From assembly GCA_963716925.1 (NCBI GenBank), contig CAVQUX010000006.1, positions 186,001-250,000 on the forward strand: a stretch of DNA of 64,000 nucleotides, given 5' to 3'. Under the pieces are notes generated by a model that searched no databases, had not been told where the DNA came from, and saw nothing but the letters and a program-made list of their open reading frames with translations. Below, one piece after another: positions 43,137 to 52,203 of the stretch; the first letter of the stretch is position 1; the number at the start of each line of letters is the position of its first letter. A program made the position numbers and the translations under genes. This DNA is from DAISKN01 sp963716925 (GTDB lineage Bacteria; Acidobacteriota; Vicinamibacteria; Marinacidobacterales; SMYC01).

Positions 43137-45547
43137 TCGGCGCGCAGCGCTTCGATGGGATCGACCCTCGTGGCGCGCCTCGCGGGGAGAAAGCTCGCGG
43201 CGAGCGCGGTCGCGCCGAGAATCCCGGCGACGCCCAGATAGACCACCGGGTCGAAGGGACTCACGCCGAAGAGCTGGCCGGAGAGAAACCGCGCGAGCGC
43301 CATCGAGAGCAGGAGGCCCGCCGCCATTCCCGGGACGACGAAGCGCAGACTCCCGCCCACCACGAGCCCGACGAGGTCCTGCCCCCCCGCCCCGAGGGCA
43401 ATCCGCAGTCCCATCTCGGCGGACCGCTGCGACACCGAGTAGGCGATGACGCCGTAGATCCCGAGGGCCGCGAGAGCGAGCGCCACGACGGCGAAGGCGG
43501 TGAGAAGCGTCATGCTCAGTCGCGGCAGGAAGACCCAGCGAGCCATCGCCTGGTCCATGGTGCTCATGTCGTGGATGGCCTGATCGGCGTCGATCTCTCC
43601 GATCGTGCGCCTGAGCTCGGCGGCAAAGTCCTCGGGAGCGACGGTGGTCCGTACGACGAGAGCCATGCCGCTGAAGACGCCCTGTGCGAGGGGCGCGTAG
43701 AGCTCCGGCCTGGGCTCGGCGTCGAGACCGTAGTGATGCACGTCGGCGACGACGCCCACGATCTCCGCCTTCCCGTGGGGATTCACGATCACCTTCCCCA
43801 TCGGCTCTTCCCCGGGGAAATACCGCCGCGCCAGAGTCTCGTTGATCACGAGCACGTGGGGAGCATCCGCCCGGTCCCGCTCGTCGAGGAGGCGGCCGCG
43901 GAGGAGCGCGATCTTCATGGTCTCGAAGTAGCCATCGGTGGCCGCGCGGACGTCGGCGCGAGGCTCTTCGATCGCGGGCCCCGAAGCGGGCGGGGTCCGG
44001 CCTTCGATCGAGAACGGGAGCGCGAAATCGATGCCGACGGGGTGCATGGGAAGAGCGCTGGCGGCGCCGGCGGACTGCACTCCCGGAAGCGCGCGGATTC
44101 GCTCCAGAGCTTCGGTGAAGAAGCGAAGCCGGCTCTGGTCGTCGGGGTACTTCGCCTGAGGAAGGTAGATCTGGGCGGCGAGGAGCGAATCTGGTCGAAA
44201 GCCGGGGTCGACGCGCATCATCTCTCGGAAGGAACGAAGCGAGAGCCCGGCCCCCACGAGGAGCACGAGCGCGAGCGCCACCTCGAATCCCGCGATGGAT
44301 CCCAGCACTCGCCGGGTTCCGACGCTTCCGGCTCGAGAGCTCTCGCTCAGGGACGGAGCCAGATCGCGCCGGGCGGCGTGGAGCGCCGGAAGAAGGCCGA
44401 AGCCGAGGGCCACCAGAACCGAGATGAGCGCGGTGAAGGCGAGGACTCCGCCGTCGATTCCCACTTCGCCGAGCCTGGGCACTCGATCCAGTGGAAGGTG
44501 CCTCGCCATCCGAACGCCGAAAAAGGCCGCGAGGATTCCAAGAGCGCCTCCCGCGCCCGAGAGCAGGAGGCTTTCCAGGAGCACCTGCCGCACCAGCGTC
44601 CGGCGGCTCGCGCCGAGGGCGGAGCGGAGCGCCATCTCGCGGCGGCGGGTCTGGAGGCGCGCGAGCATCAGAGACGCGACGTTGGCGCAGGCGATGAGAA
44701 GGAGGAACGAGACGGTCGCGAACAGGAGAAGAAGCGCCGGGCGCGCCGCCGCTACGAGCTGCTCGTGAATCGATTCCACGGTGGCGCTCCAGCCGGCGTT
44801 GGTGTCGGGAAACTCGGCCCCGATGCGCGAAGCGATGACCGCCATCTCCTCTTCGGCCCGCTCGCGAGGGATGCCGTCCTGGAGCCTCCCGACGACGCTC
44901 AGCGCGCGGGCGCGGCGCGAACGACCGTGGGCGTCGTTCGGGTCGAACGAGAGCGGAGTCCAGAGATGGATCTCGTTCCCCGGCGGGAACTGGAAGTGCT
45001 CCCCCATGACGCCGACCACGGTATAGATCTGGGCATCGAGCGCGATCTGCCGCCCGACCACGGAGGGACTCCCGCCGAACTGCCGGACCCAGAACCCGTG
45101 GCTCAAAATCGCCACCCGGTCGTGCCCCGGCGTTCCTTCCTCGGGCGTGAAAGTGCGGCCGAGTGCGGCCTCGACTCCGAGAAGCCCGAAGAGCTCGGGC
45201 GTGGCTCGAATGGAAGGAAGGTCCAGCGGCTCGGAATCCGAGCGAAAGCCATAGCGGACGGACCGGTAGGCGGCCAGGGCCTCGAGCGTCGTCGCCTGGG
45301 AGCGCCAGTCGAGGTAGGTCGGCGGCGAAACGAGATCGGGCGACCCCTCCGGCTTTCGTTCCCGGAGCACCACCAGCTCTTCGGCGTCGACGTAGGGGAG
45401 CGAGTCGAGAAGGACGGTCTTCACTACGCTGAAGATGGCGGTGGTGGCGCCGATTCCCAGGACGAGCGTCGCCACGGCGACGAGCGAGAGGAGCGCCTCC
45501 CGCGCGAGCGCGCGGAAAGCGTAGCGAAGCTCGCGGAGGAGACTCAC
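43133..45547 (-). CDS. ADOP-type ABC permease (MacB/FtsX duplicated)
   Basis: 804 residues; acidobacterial duplicated orphan permease family. It opens LRELRYAFRALAREALLSL and VLGIGATTAIFSVVKTVLLD (MacB periplasmic core), then two FtsX domains: LLIACANVASLMLARLQTRRREMAL and LGIYGVIAYSVSQRSAEMGLRIALG (both shown in parts). No ATPase gene is adjacent, hence 'orphan'. GTG start at 45547 overlaps the transporter stop (GTGA). Families of this type are abundant in Acidobacteriota and support the host assignment. Confidence 0.93.
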   Translation of the reverse strand: MSLLRELRYAFRALAREALLSLVAVATLVLGIGATTAIFSVVKTVLLDSLPYVDAEELVVLRERKPEGSPDLVSPPTYLDWRSQATTLEALAAYRSVRYGFRSDSEPLDLPSIRATPELFGLLGVEAALGRTFTPEEGTPGHDRVAILSHGFWVRQFGGSPSVVGRQIALDAQIYTVVGVMGEHFQFPPGNEIHLWTPLSFDPNDAHGRSRRARALSVVGRLQDGIPRERAEEEMAVIASRIGAEFPDTNAGWSATVESIHEQLVAAARPALLLLFATVSFLLLIACANVASLMLARLQTRRREMALRSALGASRRTLVRQVLLESLLLSGAGGALGILAAFFGVRMARHLPLDRVPRLGEVGIDGGVLAFTALISVLVALGFGLLPALHAARRDLAPSLSESSRAGSVGTRRVLGSIAGFEVALALVLLVGAGLSLRSFREMMRVDPGFRPDSLLAAQIYLPQAKYPDDQSRLRFFTEALERIRALPGVQSAGAASALPMHPVGIDFALPFSIEGRTPPASGPAIEEPRADVRAATDGYFETMKIALLRGRLLDERDRADAPHVLVINETLARRYFPGEEPMGKVIVNPHGKAEIVGVVADVHHYGLDAEPRPELYAPLAQGVFSGMALVVRTTVAPEDFAAELRRTIGEIDADQAIHDMSTMDQAMARWVFLPRLSMTLLTAFAVVALALAALGIYGVIAYSVSQRSAEMGLRIALGAGGQDLVGLVVGGSLRFVVPGMAAGLLLSMALARFLSGQLFGVSPFDPVVYLGVAGILGATALAASFLPARRATRVDPIEALRAE

Positions 45548-47028
45548 GCCTTTTCGCCTTCCAGTGGGACGGCGTCCAGGCGGAGGCGAGGTGTCCCGGC
45601 CATGAGGAGATAGTACAGCACCGAGGCCACGCCGAAGCCCACGAACCAGGCGTAGTCGTAGAGAACGCGAAGGCTCGGCACCAGAAGACCGATGAAGGCC
45701 GTGCCCGCCCCGGCAGCGAGCGCGGCGACGGCTTTCCAGTTCACGCCGTTCGAATACTCGTAGATACCTCCTCTTCGGTACAGATCGTAGAGCGAGAGGT
45801 TCCGCCCACGGATGAGGAAATAGTCCACGACGAAAATTCCGGCGATCGGTCCGAGGAAACCCGAGTAGCCGATGAGCCACCCGAAGATGTAGGTTCCATA
45901 GTCCTCGAGGAGCTTCCAGGGCATCATCACGATCCCGATGATGCCGGTGAGAATGCCTCCTCGGGCGAAGGTCATTTTCTCCGGCCAGAGGTTCGCGAAT
46001 CCGTTCGCCGGCGCCACCACGTTGGCGGCGACGTTGGTGGTGAGGGTCGCGACCGCCACCGCGAAGAGCGCCACGGCGATGACGAGCGGATTCTCGAGAC
46101 GCGACACGAGCTGGACGGGATCCCAGATCGCTTCACCGAAGACGATGACCGTCGCCGAGGTGACGGCGACTCCGATGAAGGCGTAGAGCGCCATCGTCGT
46201 GGGAAGGCCCAGGAGCTGTCCGAGCATCTGCTCCCGCTGGCCGCGGGCGTAGCGCATGAGGTCGGGAATATTCAGGGCGAGAGTCGCCCAGAACCCCACC
46301 ATCGCCGTGAGCGACGGGACGAAGAAGCGGAAGAACTCGGGGAAACTCTGAAAACGGGACGGCCGCGCGAGGATCGGTCCGAGGCCGTCCGCGCGATAGA
46401 GCGCCCAGGCGAGAAGCGCGAGCCCGGAGACGATGAGAAACGGCGCCGCCCAGTCCTCGAGAAACCGGATGCTCTCCGAGCCCCGCACGATGATGTAGAT
46501 GTTGACGAGCCAGAAAGCGGCGAAACAGAGCGCCGGTCCCACCGAGACCTCCGCCCAGGGCGGGTACATCGTCGTGAGAAGCGCCTGGATCGCCGCGCCC
46601 CCGATCCAGGTCTGGATCCCGAACCAGCCGCAGGCGACGGCGGAGCGGAGGAGCGAGGCGATATTGGAGCCGCGCACCCCGAACGACACCCGGGCGAGCA
46701 CGGGAAACGGAATCCCGAACCGGGTCCCGGCGTGCGCGTTCAGAACCATGGGAACGAGCACGATCAGATTTCCGAGGGTGATGGTGAGGATCGCCTGCCA
46801 CCAGTTCATCCCGCCCTCGATGAGACCGGCGGCGAGCATGTAGGTGGGGATATTGACCGCGAGCCCGACCCAGAGCGCGGCGATGTTGTACGTCGTCCAG
46901 GTCCTCTCGCCGAAGCGGGTGGGGGCGAGGTCCTTGTTGAACAGCCTGGGATCGAGCCCCTCTTGGGAACGGAGCTGGAAGAGCCCACCGGGGCTCCGAG
47001 TCATCTTTAAGAGAGGGTCCTCGCTCAT
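45544..47028 (-). CDS. NCS1 family nucleobase/allantoin transporter
   Basis: 494 residues with about twelve transmembrane spans. NKDLAPTRFGERTWTTYNIAALW (parts: NKDLAPTRFGERTW) is the NCS1 start, GMNWWQAILTITLGNLIVLVPM contains span two, FGIPFPVLARVSFGVRGSNI the substrate region, NIPDLMRYARGQ and NVVAPANGFANLWPEKM the following conserved loops. It takes up uracil, cytosine, allantoin or hydantoin with a cation. Dihydropyrimidinase at 10 kb may use its substrate. Overlaps the permease downstream by four bases. Confidence 0.93.
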   Translation of the reverse strand: MSEDPLLKMTRSPGGLFQLRSQEGLDPRLFNKDLAPTRFGERTWTTYNIAALWVGLAVNIPTYMLAAGLIEGGMNWWQAILTITLGNLIVLVPMVLNAHAGTRFGIPFPVLARVSFGVRGSNIASLLRSAVACGWFGIQTWIGGAAIQALLTTMYPPWAEVSVGPALCFAAFWLVNIYIIVRGSESIRFLEDWAAPFLIVSGLALLAWALYRADGLGPILARPSRFQSFPEFFRFFVPSLTAMVGFWATLALNIPDLMRYARGQREQMLGQLLGLPTTMALYAFIGVAVTSATVIVFGEAIWDPVQLVSRLENPLVIAVALFAVAVATLTTNVAANVVAPANGFANLWPEKMTFARGGILTGIIGIVMMPWKLLEDYGTYIFGWLIGYSGFLGPIAGIFVVDYFLIRGRNLSLYDLYRRGGIYEYSNGVNWKAVAALAAGAGTAFIGLLVPSLRVLYDYAWFVGFGVASVLYYLLMAGTPRLRLDAVPLEGEKA

Positions 47029-47056
47029 TTCGATCGCGCGGGCCGACTATAGGAGG

Positions 47057-47354
47057 TGCCCTTTCGGGCTGTCAAACCGGCCAGAATCGACCGACCCGCT
47101 GCGGGACAGCGGAACACCCGGCAACGAGGATTCCCATACTCGCTTCGCTTCGGGGCGTTCGAGCTTCTCCGTCACCGCCGCCTCGATGACCGCTGCCAAC
47201 TCGGAGTGCATGAGGTCCTGGAGGCGCTCCAGCTTGTCCCGAAGCTCCCCGCTGGCCGTAAACTGGATCTCGTAACTCGACGGGTCGGATATCTCCGCGA
47301 GGCCCGCGCCGCGGTGATGCGCTCGTAGGCCTCGTGCTCCGAGAGATGCGTCAC
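47057..47354 (-). pseudogene. HNH-endonuclease-family remnant
   Basis: Two pieces in different frames. The first (from 47354 down) reads LSEHEAYERITAARASRR, the second SYEIQFTASGELRDKLERLQ and ends AAVTEKLERPEAKR. Both are blocks of the DUF222/HNH-type protein family common in Acidobacteriota; the segment that should join them (IHLTAVRLLAPHLT-like) and the HNH domain are missing. It is a decayed relic with an internal deletion. Confidence 0.6.
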
Positions 47355-47518
47355 GTCGGTTGCGCAGGCGACATGGGTTCGTCTCCGGCGGGGTCTCGTG
47401 ACATATTTCAGCCCTTGCGCCGGACTCGATTCGGATTACCGGCTGACTCGGTACGAGCAACGAGGAGACACCAGAACGAGGACTTGGCCGACGGGCGGAC
47501 AGAAAGGTTGATCGACTA

Positions 47519-48151
47519 TTGACGATCCCGGCACGCGACGCCCTCGAGCGTCTGCTCGAGGGGAACCGACGTTTCGTCTCTGGCACGGGAAGCGTCGACG
47601 GCCTGTCCAGCCGCACCCGGCGCGCCGCGCTGGTGTCAGGCCAGGAGCCCTTCGCCATCGTCCTCGGGTGCTCCGATTCTCGCGTACCCGCGGAAATCGT
47701 TTTCGACCAGGGCCTGGGGGACCTGTTCGTCATCCGCGTCGCCGGAAACGTCGTCGCCCCCTCGCAGATCGGAAGTGTCGAGTTCGCCGCCGAGCGGTTC
47801 GGCACGCGGCTGGTCGTGGTCCTCGGTCATTCGCAGTGCGGGGCGATTCTCGCCACCCTGGAGGAGCTCCGGCGGCCCCAGGCGAACCAATCGCGGAATC
47901 TACGCTCGATCGTGGACCGCATTCGGCCCTCCATCGAGGGGCTGCTCCGGACCGAGCTCGGTCGAGACCTCGACGCTCTGGTGCACGAGGCGGTGCGCGC
48001 CAACGTCCGCGTCTCGGCCAATCAGCTGCGCCACGGCTCCGAGATCCTCGAGCGGCTGATCGAACGGGATGGCCTGGTTGTCGTCGGCGCGGAGTACTCT
48101 CTCGAGACCGGGATGGTGCAGGTCTTCGACGGAGCGCCGGAAGTCGGCTGA
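47519..48151 (+). CDS. beta-class carbonic anhydrase
   Basis: 210 residues. The zinc ligands and catalytic dyad are visible: Cys51, Asp53 and Arg55 in CSDSRV, His104 and Cys107 in GHSQCGAI. Reversibly hydrates CO2 in the cytoplasm. The start is taken as TTG 47519, giving the family's amino end with RLLEGNRRFV. No obvious promoter. Single gene between the HNH relic and the serine hydrolase gene. Confidence 0.93.
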   Translation: MTIPARDALERLLEGNRRFVSGTGSVDGLSSRTRRAALVSGQEPFAIVLGCSDSRVPAEIVFDQGLGDLFVIRVAGNVVAPSQIGSVEFAAERFGTRLVVVLGHSQCGAILATLEELRRPQANQSRNLRSIVDRIRPSIEGLLRTELGRDLDALVHEAVRANVRVSANQLRHGSEILERLIERDGLVVVGAEYSLETGMVQVFDGAPEVG

Positions 48152-48233
48152 GGGGGGCCGTCCGGCTGCCGGGGATTGACGACCCTCCGCTCCGAGGCTA
48201 GCATCGGTCGTTCCGAGCGAAACGAGGAGGCTC

Positions 48234-49875
48234 ATGCGACTCGAAATCATCTCCAGGACTCTGGCTCTCTCGGCCATCACAGCGACGCTTGGCCATGCGG
48301 CCGATAGCGACCGACGGACGCGAGTGGACGCGATCTTCGCGGACTACCAGAGAACGGATTCGCCGGGCTGCGCCCTGGGCGTCTTCCGCGAGGGGGCGAT
48401 CGACTACGCCCGCGGGTACGGGATGGCGAACCTGGAGCTCGGGGTCGCGATCACCCCCTCCACGGTCTTCGACATCGGCTCCACCTCGAAGCAGTTCTCG
48501 GTGCTCGCCGTTCTTCTCCTGGAGCAGGACGGAAAGCTCGACATCGACGACGAGGTGCGGAAGCACGTTCCCGAGATTCCCCGGTACGGGCCCACGATCA
48601 CCATCCGGCACCTGATGCAGCACACCAGCGGCCTGCGTGATTACCTGGAGCTCTTCTATCTCGGTGGGGTCCACTGGAAGGACGTGACCACCAGCCAGGA
48701 CGCGCTCGACGCCATCGTCCGGCAGAAAGCGCTGAACTTCGAGCCCGGAGACGAGTACCTCTACAGCAACTCGGGCTTCTTCCTGCTCTCCGAGATCGTG
48801 AAGCGGGTTTCGGGAAAGACTCTGGCGGAGTTCGCCCGGGAGCGTATTTTCGAGCCTCTCGGGATGCGACACACGCGCTACCTCGACGATCCCCAGGATA
48901 TCGTTCCGAACCGCTCCACCGGATACGACCACACTTCCGAGGGAGAGCTCGAGAATCGAGATGTCGGATTTCGAGCAGACGGGCGACGGGGCCGTCTATA
49001 CAACCATCGAGGACCTTTTCCTCTGGAACCAGAACTTCTACCACCCTCGCGTGGGAACGACGGAGATGCTCGAGCGCATGCAGACTCCGGGGAAACTCCA
49101 GTCGGGAAAGCCGATGACCTACGGGCTCGGTCTAATGATGAGGGATTATCGAGGGCTCGCGACCGTGAGCCACGGCGGCTCGTGGGCCGGATATCGCGCC
49201 GAGCTCCTTCGGTTTCCCCGGCAGGAGCTCGCCGTGGCCTGCCTCTGCAACCTCGGCGGCACCAATCCCTCGGCGCTCGCGCGGAAAGTCGCGGAAGTCT
49301 ACCTGGAGAGCCAGATGACGGCCGCAGAAGTCCCGGCACCCACGGCTTTCGTGACGCTTTCCGAATCCGAGCTTCGTTCGCGCGAGGGAGTCTACTGGGA
49401 CCGGCTCTCCGGCGAATACCTCTTCCTTTCCGCGAAGGACGGAAATCTCGTCGCCGAAAGCGGCGGCTCGTCCGCGACGTTCCGGCCGCTGTCCTCGGCG
49501 CGATTCGCCGCGGAGTCGGCCCCGGGGGTCGAGATCTCGTTCGAGGGCGAAGCCCTGGCTTTCAAGCGGCGGGACGAAACGCAGAGATTCTCGCGCATCG
49601 AGCCGTGGAAGCCGACGGCGGCGGGGCTGCAGGACTTTCGTGGACGCTACCGGAGCGAGGAGATTGCCGCCCCGATCGAGGTCGATCTCGAGGAGGGGAG
49701 CCTCGTCCTCCGGCATCGCACGATTGGCCGCAATCCGCTCGAGCCGACGCGCCCCGACTCGTTCTACCTCGACGGATTGAGCCTGAGCTTCACCCGCGAT
49801 GGAAACGGCAAGGTCGACGGCTTCACCCTCGACATGGGAAGGGTCAAGGGTCTCGTCTACGTGAAGGAGCGCTAG
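48234..49875 (+). CDS. exported serine beta-lactamase-like hydrolase, one frameshift
   Basis: Class C/AmpC-like (S12) protein, about 547 residues after correction. Signal peptide (LALSAITATLGHA). Catalytic SxxK is in FDIGSTSKQFS, the YxN motif is YSNSGFFLL, and the third motif reads SHGGSWAGY (HxG). The frame shifts at about 48955. The C-terminal part (from about residue 390) is a lipocalin-like beta domain (GVYWDRLSGEYLFL, FRGRYRSEE) repeated twice. The family includes D-aminopeptidases and esterases; a genuine beta-lactam target is unlikely. Confidence 0.87.
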
Positions 49876-49885
49876 CCGCCCGACC

Positions 49886-50848
49886 TCAGTTCCACTTCAG
49901 GCCGCGGAGCTGGTCGAGGTTCACGTTGCCGCCGCTCAGGACCAAGGCGACTTTGGAGCCCGCGGGGAGCTTCACGATTCCCTGGAGCAGCGCCGCGACC
50001 GGAGCGGCCGCCGCTCCTTCGACCACCACCTTCGCGTGCGACATGGTCCAGACCACTCCCTCGAAGATCTGCTCGTCGGGGAGGGCCACGATCTCGTCGA
50101 CGAAGCGGCGCACGACCTCGAACGTGATCGCGCCCACGCGCTTCACCCGAAGACCGTCGATGATGCAATCCACCCGGTCGAGGGTGACGAGCCTTCCTTC
50201 CTCGACGCTCCGCTTCATCCCGGGAGCTCCCGAAGATTCGACGCCGACGATCCGAATCTTCGGGTTCAGGCTCTTCAAGGCCATGGAGACGCCGGAGATG
50301 AGACCCCCGCCGCCGATGGGAACGATCGCCGCCTCCACCTCCGGCCAGTCCTGGTGGATCTCGAGGCCGAGGGTTCCCTGCCCGGCGATGAGCTCCTCGT
50401 CGTCGAACGGGTGAATGTAGGTCAGCCCTTCGCTCTCGACCAGCTCCTTGGCTTTCTCGTTGGCTTCGTCCCAGATGGTGCCGTGCAGGACGACCTCGGC
50501 GCCGTAGCCGCGGGTGGCCGCGATCTTGGAGGGCGTCGCGTTCTCGGCCATCACCACCACCGCCCGGATTCCATGGATCCGCGCGGCGAGAGCCACTCCC
50601 TGGGCGTGGTTCCCCGCGGACGAGCAGATGACGCCCCGCCGCTTCTGCTCCTCGCTCAGAAAGGCGAACTTGTTGAGGGGGCCGCGGATCTTGTACGAGC
50701 CCGTCCGCTGGAACATCTCCGCTTTCAGACGGACGTCGAAACCGGTGCGCTCGCTCAGAAGGCGCGACGTCAGAAGCGGCGTGTGGTACGCGTGACGCGC
50801 CACGCGCTCGTGGGCGGCCTCGAAGACTTCGCGAGACAGTGGAATCAT
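49886..50848 (-). CDS. threonine dehydratase-like PLP enzyme
   Basis: 320 residues, catabolic type without a regulatory domain. The PLP Lys lies in RTGSYKIRGPLNK; VICSSAGNHAQGVALAA is the substrate-binding loop; IVPIGGGGLISG is the phosphate-binding glycine loop; VALVLSGGNVNLDQL ends the fold. Deaminates threonine or serine to the 2-oxo acid, or racemises serine. The ATG overlaps the next upstream stop (ATGA). Three genes (50-53.8 kb, minus) are coupled in this way. Confidence 0.93.
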   Translation of the reverse strand: MIPLSREVFEAAHERVARHAYHTPLLTSRLLSERTGFDVRLKAEMFQRTGSYKIRGPLNKFAFLSEEQKRRGVICSSAGNHAQGVALAARIHGIRAVVVMAENATPSKIAATRGYGAEVVLHGTIWDEANEKAKELVESEGLTYIHPFDDEELIAGQGTLGLEIHQDWPEVEAAIVPIGGGGLISGVSMALKSLNPKIRIVGVESSGAPGMKRSVEEGRLVTLDRVDCIIDGLRVKRVGAITFEVVRRFVDEIVALPDEQIFEGVVWTMSHAKVVVEGAAAAPVAALLQGIVKLPAGSKVALVLSGGNVNLDQLRGLKWN

Positions 50849-52203
50849 GGCGCGACCCCTTCTCTTTTGAACAACCAGAGAAACATCTGAAGAAGATCTC
50901 CCTTGCCGTCGGCTCCGGGAAGAATACGGAACGGAATCGCCGGCCGCCCGCCGGGGGGCTGTGCTTCGAAGAGGTCCGCTCCCCGCTTGATGACGGGCAT
51001 GCGCCCGCCGAATTGCTCGAGGAACAGCGCGCCCTCCTGGTGAACGATCGAAATCGGCCAGCGGTTGCGATAGACGCCGACGCACGCATCCATGTCGGCC
51101 GGCGTCATCGGGACCGGCTCCGGGGCGGCGGGCATCGAGGCCGCTTTCTTGCGAAGGGAGGCGAAGGCGGCTGCCAGCGTTTTGTCGAACATCTGTCCCT
51201 CCTGATTCACGAGGAGGATGACGGCGAAGCGCTCGGCGGGCGCCATCTTGAGAATCGAGGTGAACCCGGGCATCGTGCCCACGTGCTCGGCGATCGAGAT
51301 ACCGTCCCAGGTGTGAAGGAACAGCCCGTATCCGTAGCGGGGCCGCTTCATGTCGGGAAGGTCGTAGGGGATCTCCGCGTGGGCAGAGGAGACGCGGGCG
51401 ATGGCGCCTGATGAAAGGACTTCTTTCCCTGCGAGACGGCCGCCGTTCAGAAACGCCGTGGCGAAGCGTCCCAGCTCGGACGCGCTCGCCATGAGAAACC
51501 CGTTCGGCCATTGTCGGGAGTCGTCGGAGAAGGGCCGAACGACCTTCACCGGCCCGTCCTGCGGAACCTCGTGGCCCTGGGAAATCGGGCGGGTCATCGC
51601 CTCGGTCGGGCGAAAGGTCGCCCGCTCCATCCTCAGTGGCTCGAGCAGGATCTCTTTCATCGCGTCGGCGTAGGGCTTGCCCGTCGTCACCTCCACCAGG
51701 AGGCCGGCGAGAGCGAAGCCGGGATTCGAGTACGAGAATCCGACGCCGGGGGCCGCCAGGCGGTAGTCCCCTCCCCATCCGCGGGGAAAGGCGGCGAGGG
51801 CCGACTCGTCGTGCAGGCCGTAGTCCGCTGGATGGTCCTTGATTCCCGCGGTATGGCTCAGGAGCTGGTGCGCGGTCAGAGGGGAAACGAAATCCGGAAG
51901 CCCGTCGATGAGGCTTCCGACGGGGCCCTCCAGATCGATTTTGCCCTGATCCGCCAGGGTCGCGAGCGCCATCGCGGTGAAGAGCTTGGTGGTCGAGCCC
52001 AGCCGGAACAGATGGTCCGGTGTCATCGGCTCCCCGGTCTCCGCGTTCGCGACGCCGAAGCCCTTCGACAGAAGAACTTCGTCGCCTCGAACGATGACCA
52101 GCGCCGCTCCCGGTGTCCGGGACTCCGCGAGCTCCGCCTCGAGCGTCTTCTCGACGGTGTCCTGCGAGAACGCCGCGGCGAGAGCGAGCAAGAGCGCCTT
52201 CAT
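50845..52203 (-). CDS. exported serine hydrolase (beta-lactamase family)
   Basis: 452 residues. Signal peptide (KALLLALAAAFSQ). SxxK motif RLGSTTKLFTAMAL, YxN motif YSNPGFALAGLL, and HxG motif IAEHVGTMPGF. PADYGLHDESALAAFPRGWGGDYRLAAPG-like insert (quoted in pieces) is specific to the esterase-like group. No frameshift. Probably a peptidase or esterase in the periplasm. The stop overlaps threonine dehydratase ATG by four bases, and its ATG overlaps the DUF885 stop. Confidence 0.92.
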   Translation of the reverse strand: MKALLLALAAAFSQDTVEKTLEAELAESRTPGAALVIVRGDEVLLSKGFGVANAETGEPMTPDHLFRLGSTTKLFTAMALATLADQGKIDLEGPVGSLIDGLPDFVSPLTAHQLLSHTAGIKDHPADYGLHDESALAAFPRGWGGDYRLAAPGVGFSYSNPGFALAGLLVEVTTGKPYADAMKEILLEPLRMERATFRPTEAMTRPISQGHEVPQDGPVKVVRPFSDDSRQWPNGFLMASASELGRFATAFLNGGRLAGKEVLSSGAIARVSSAHAEIPYDLPDMKRPRYGYGLFLHTWDGISIAEHVGTMPGFTSILKMAPAERFAVILLVNQEGQMFDKTLAAAFASLRKKAASMPAAPEPVPMTPADMDACVGVYRNRWPISIVHQEGALFLEQFGGRMPVIKRGADLFEAQPPGGRPAIPFRILPGADGKGDLLQMFLWLFKREGVAP

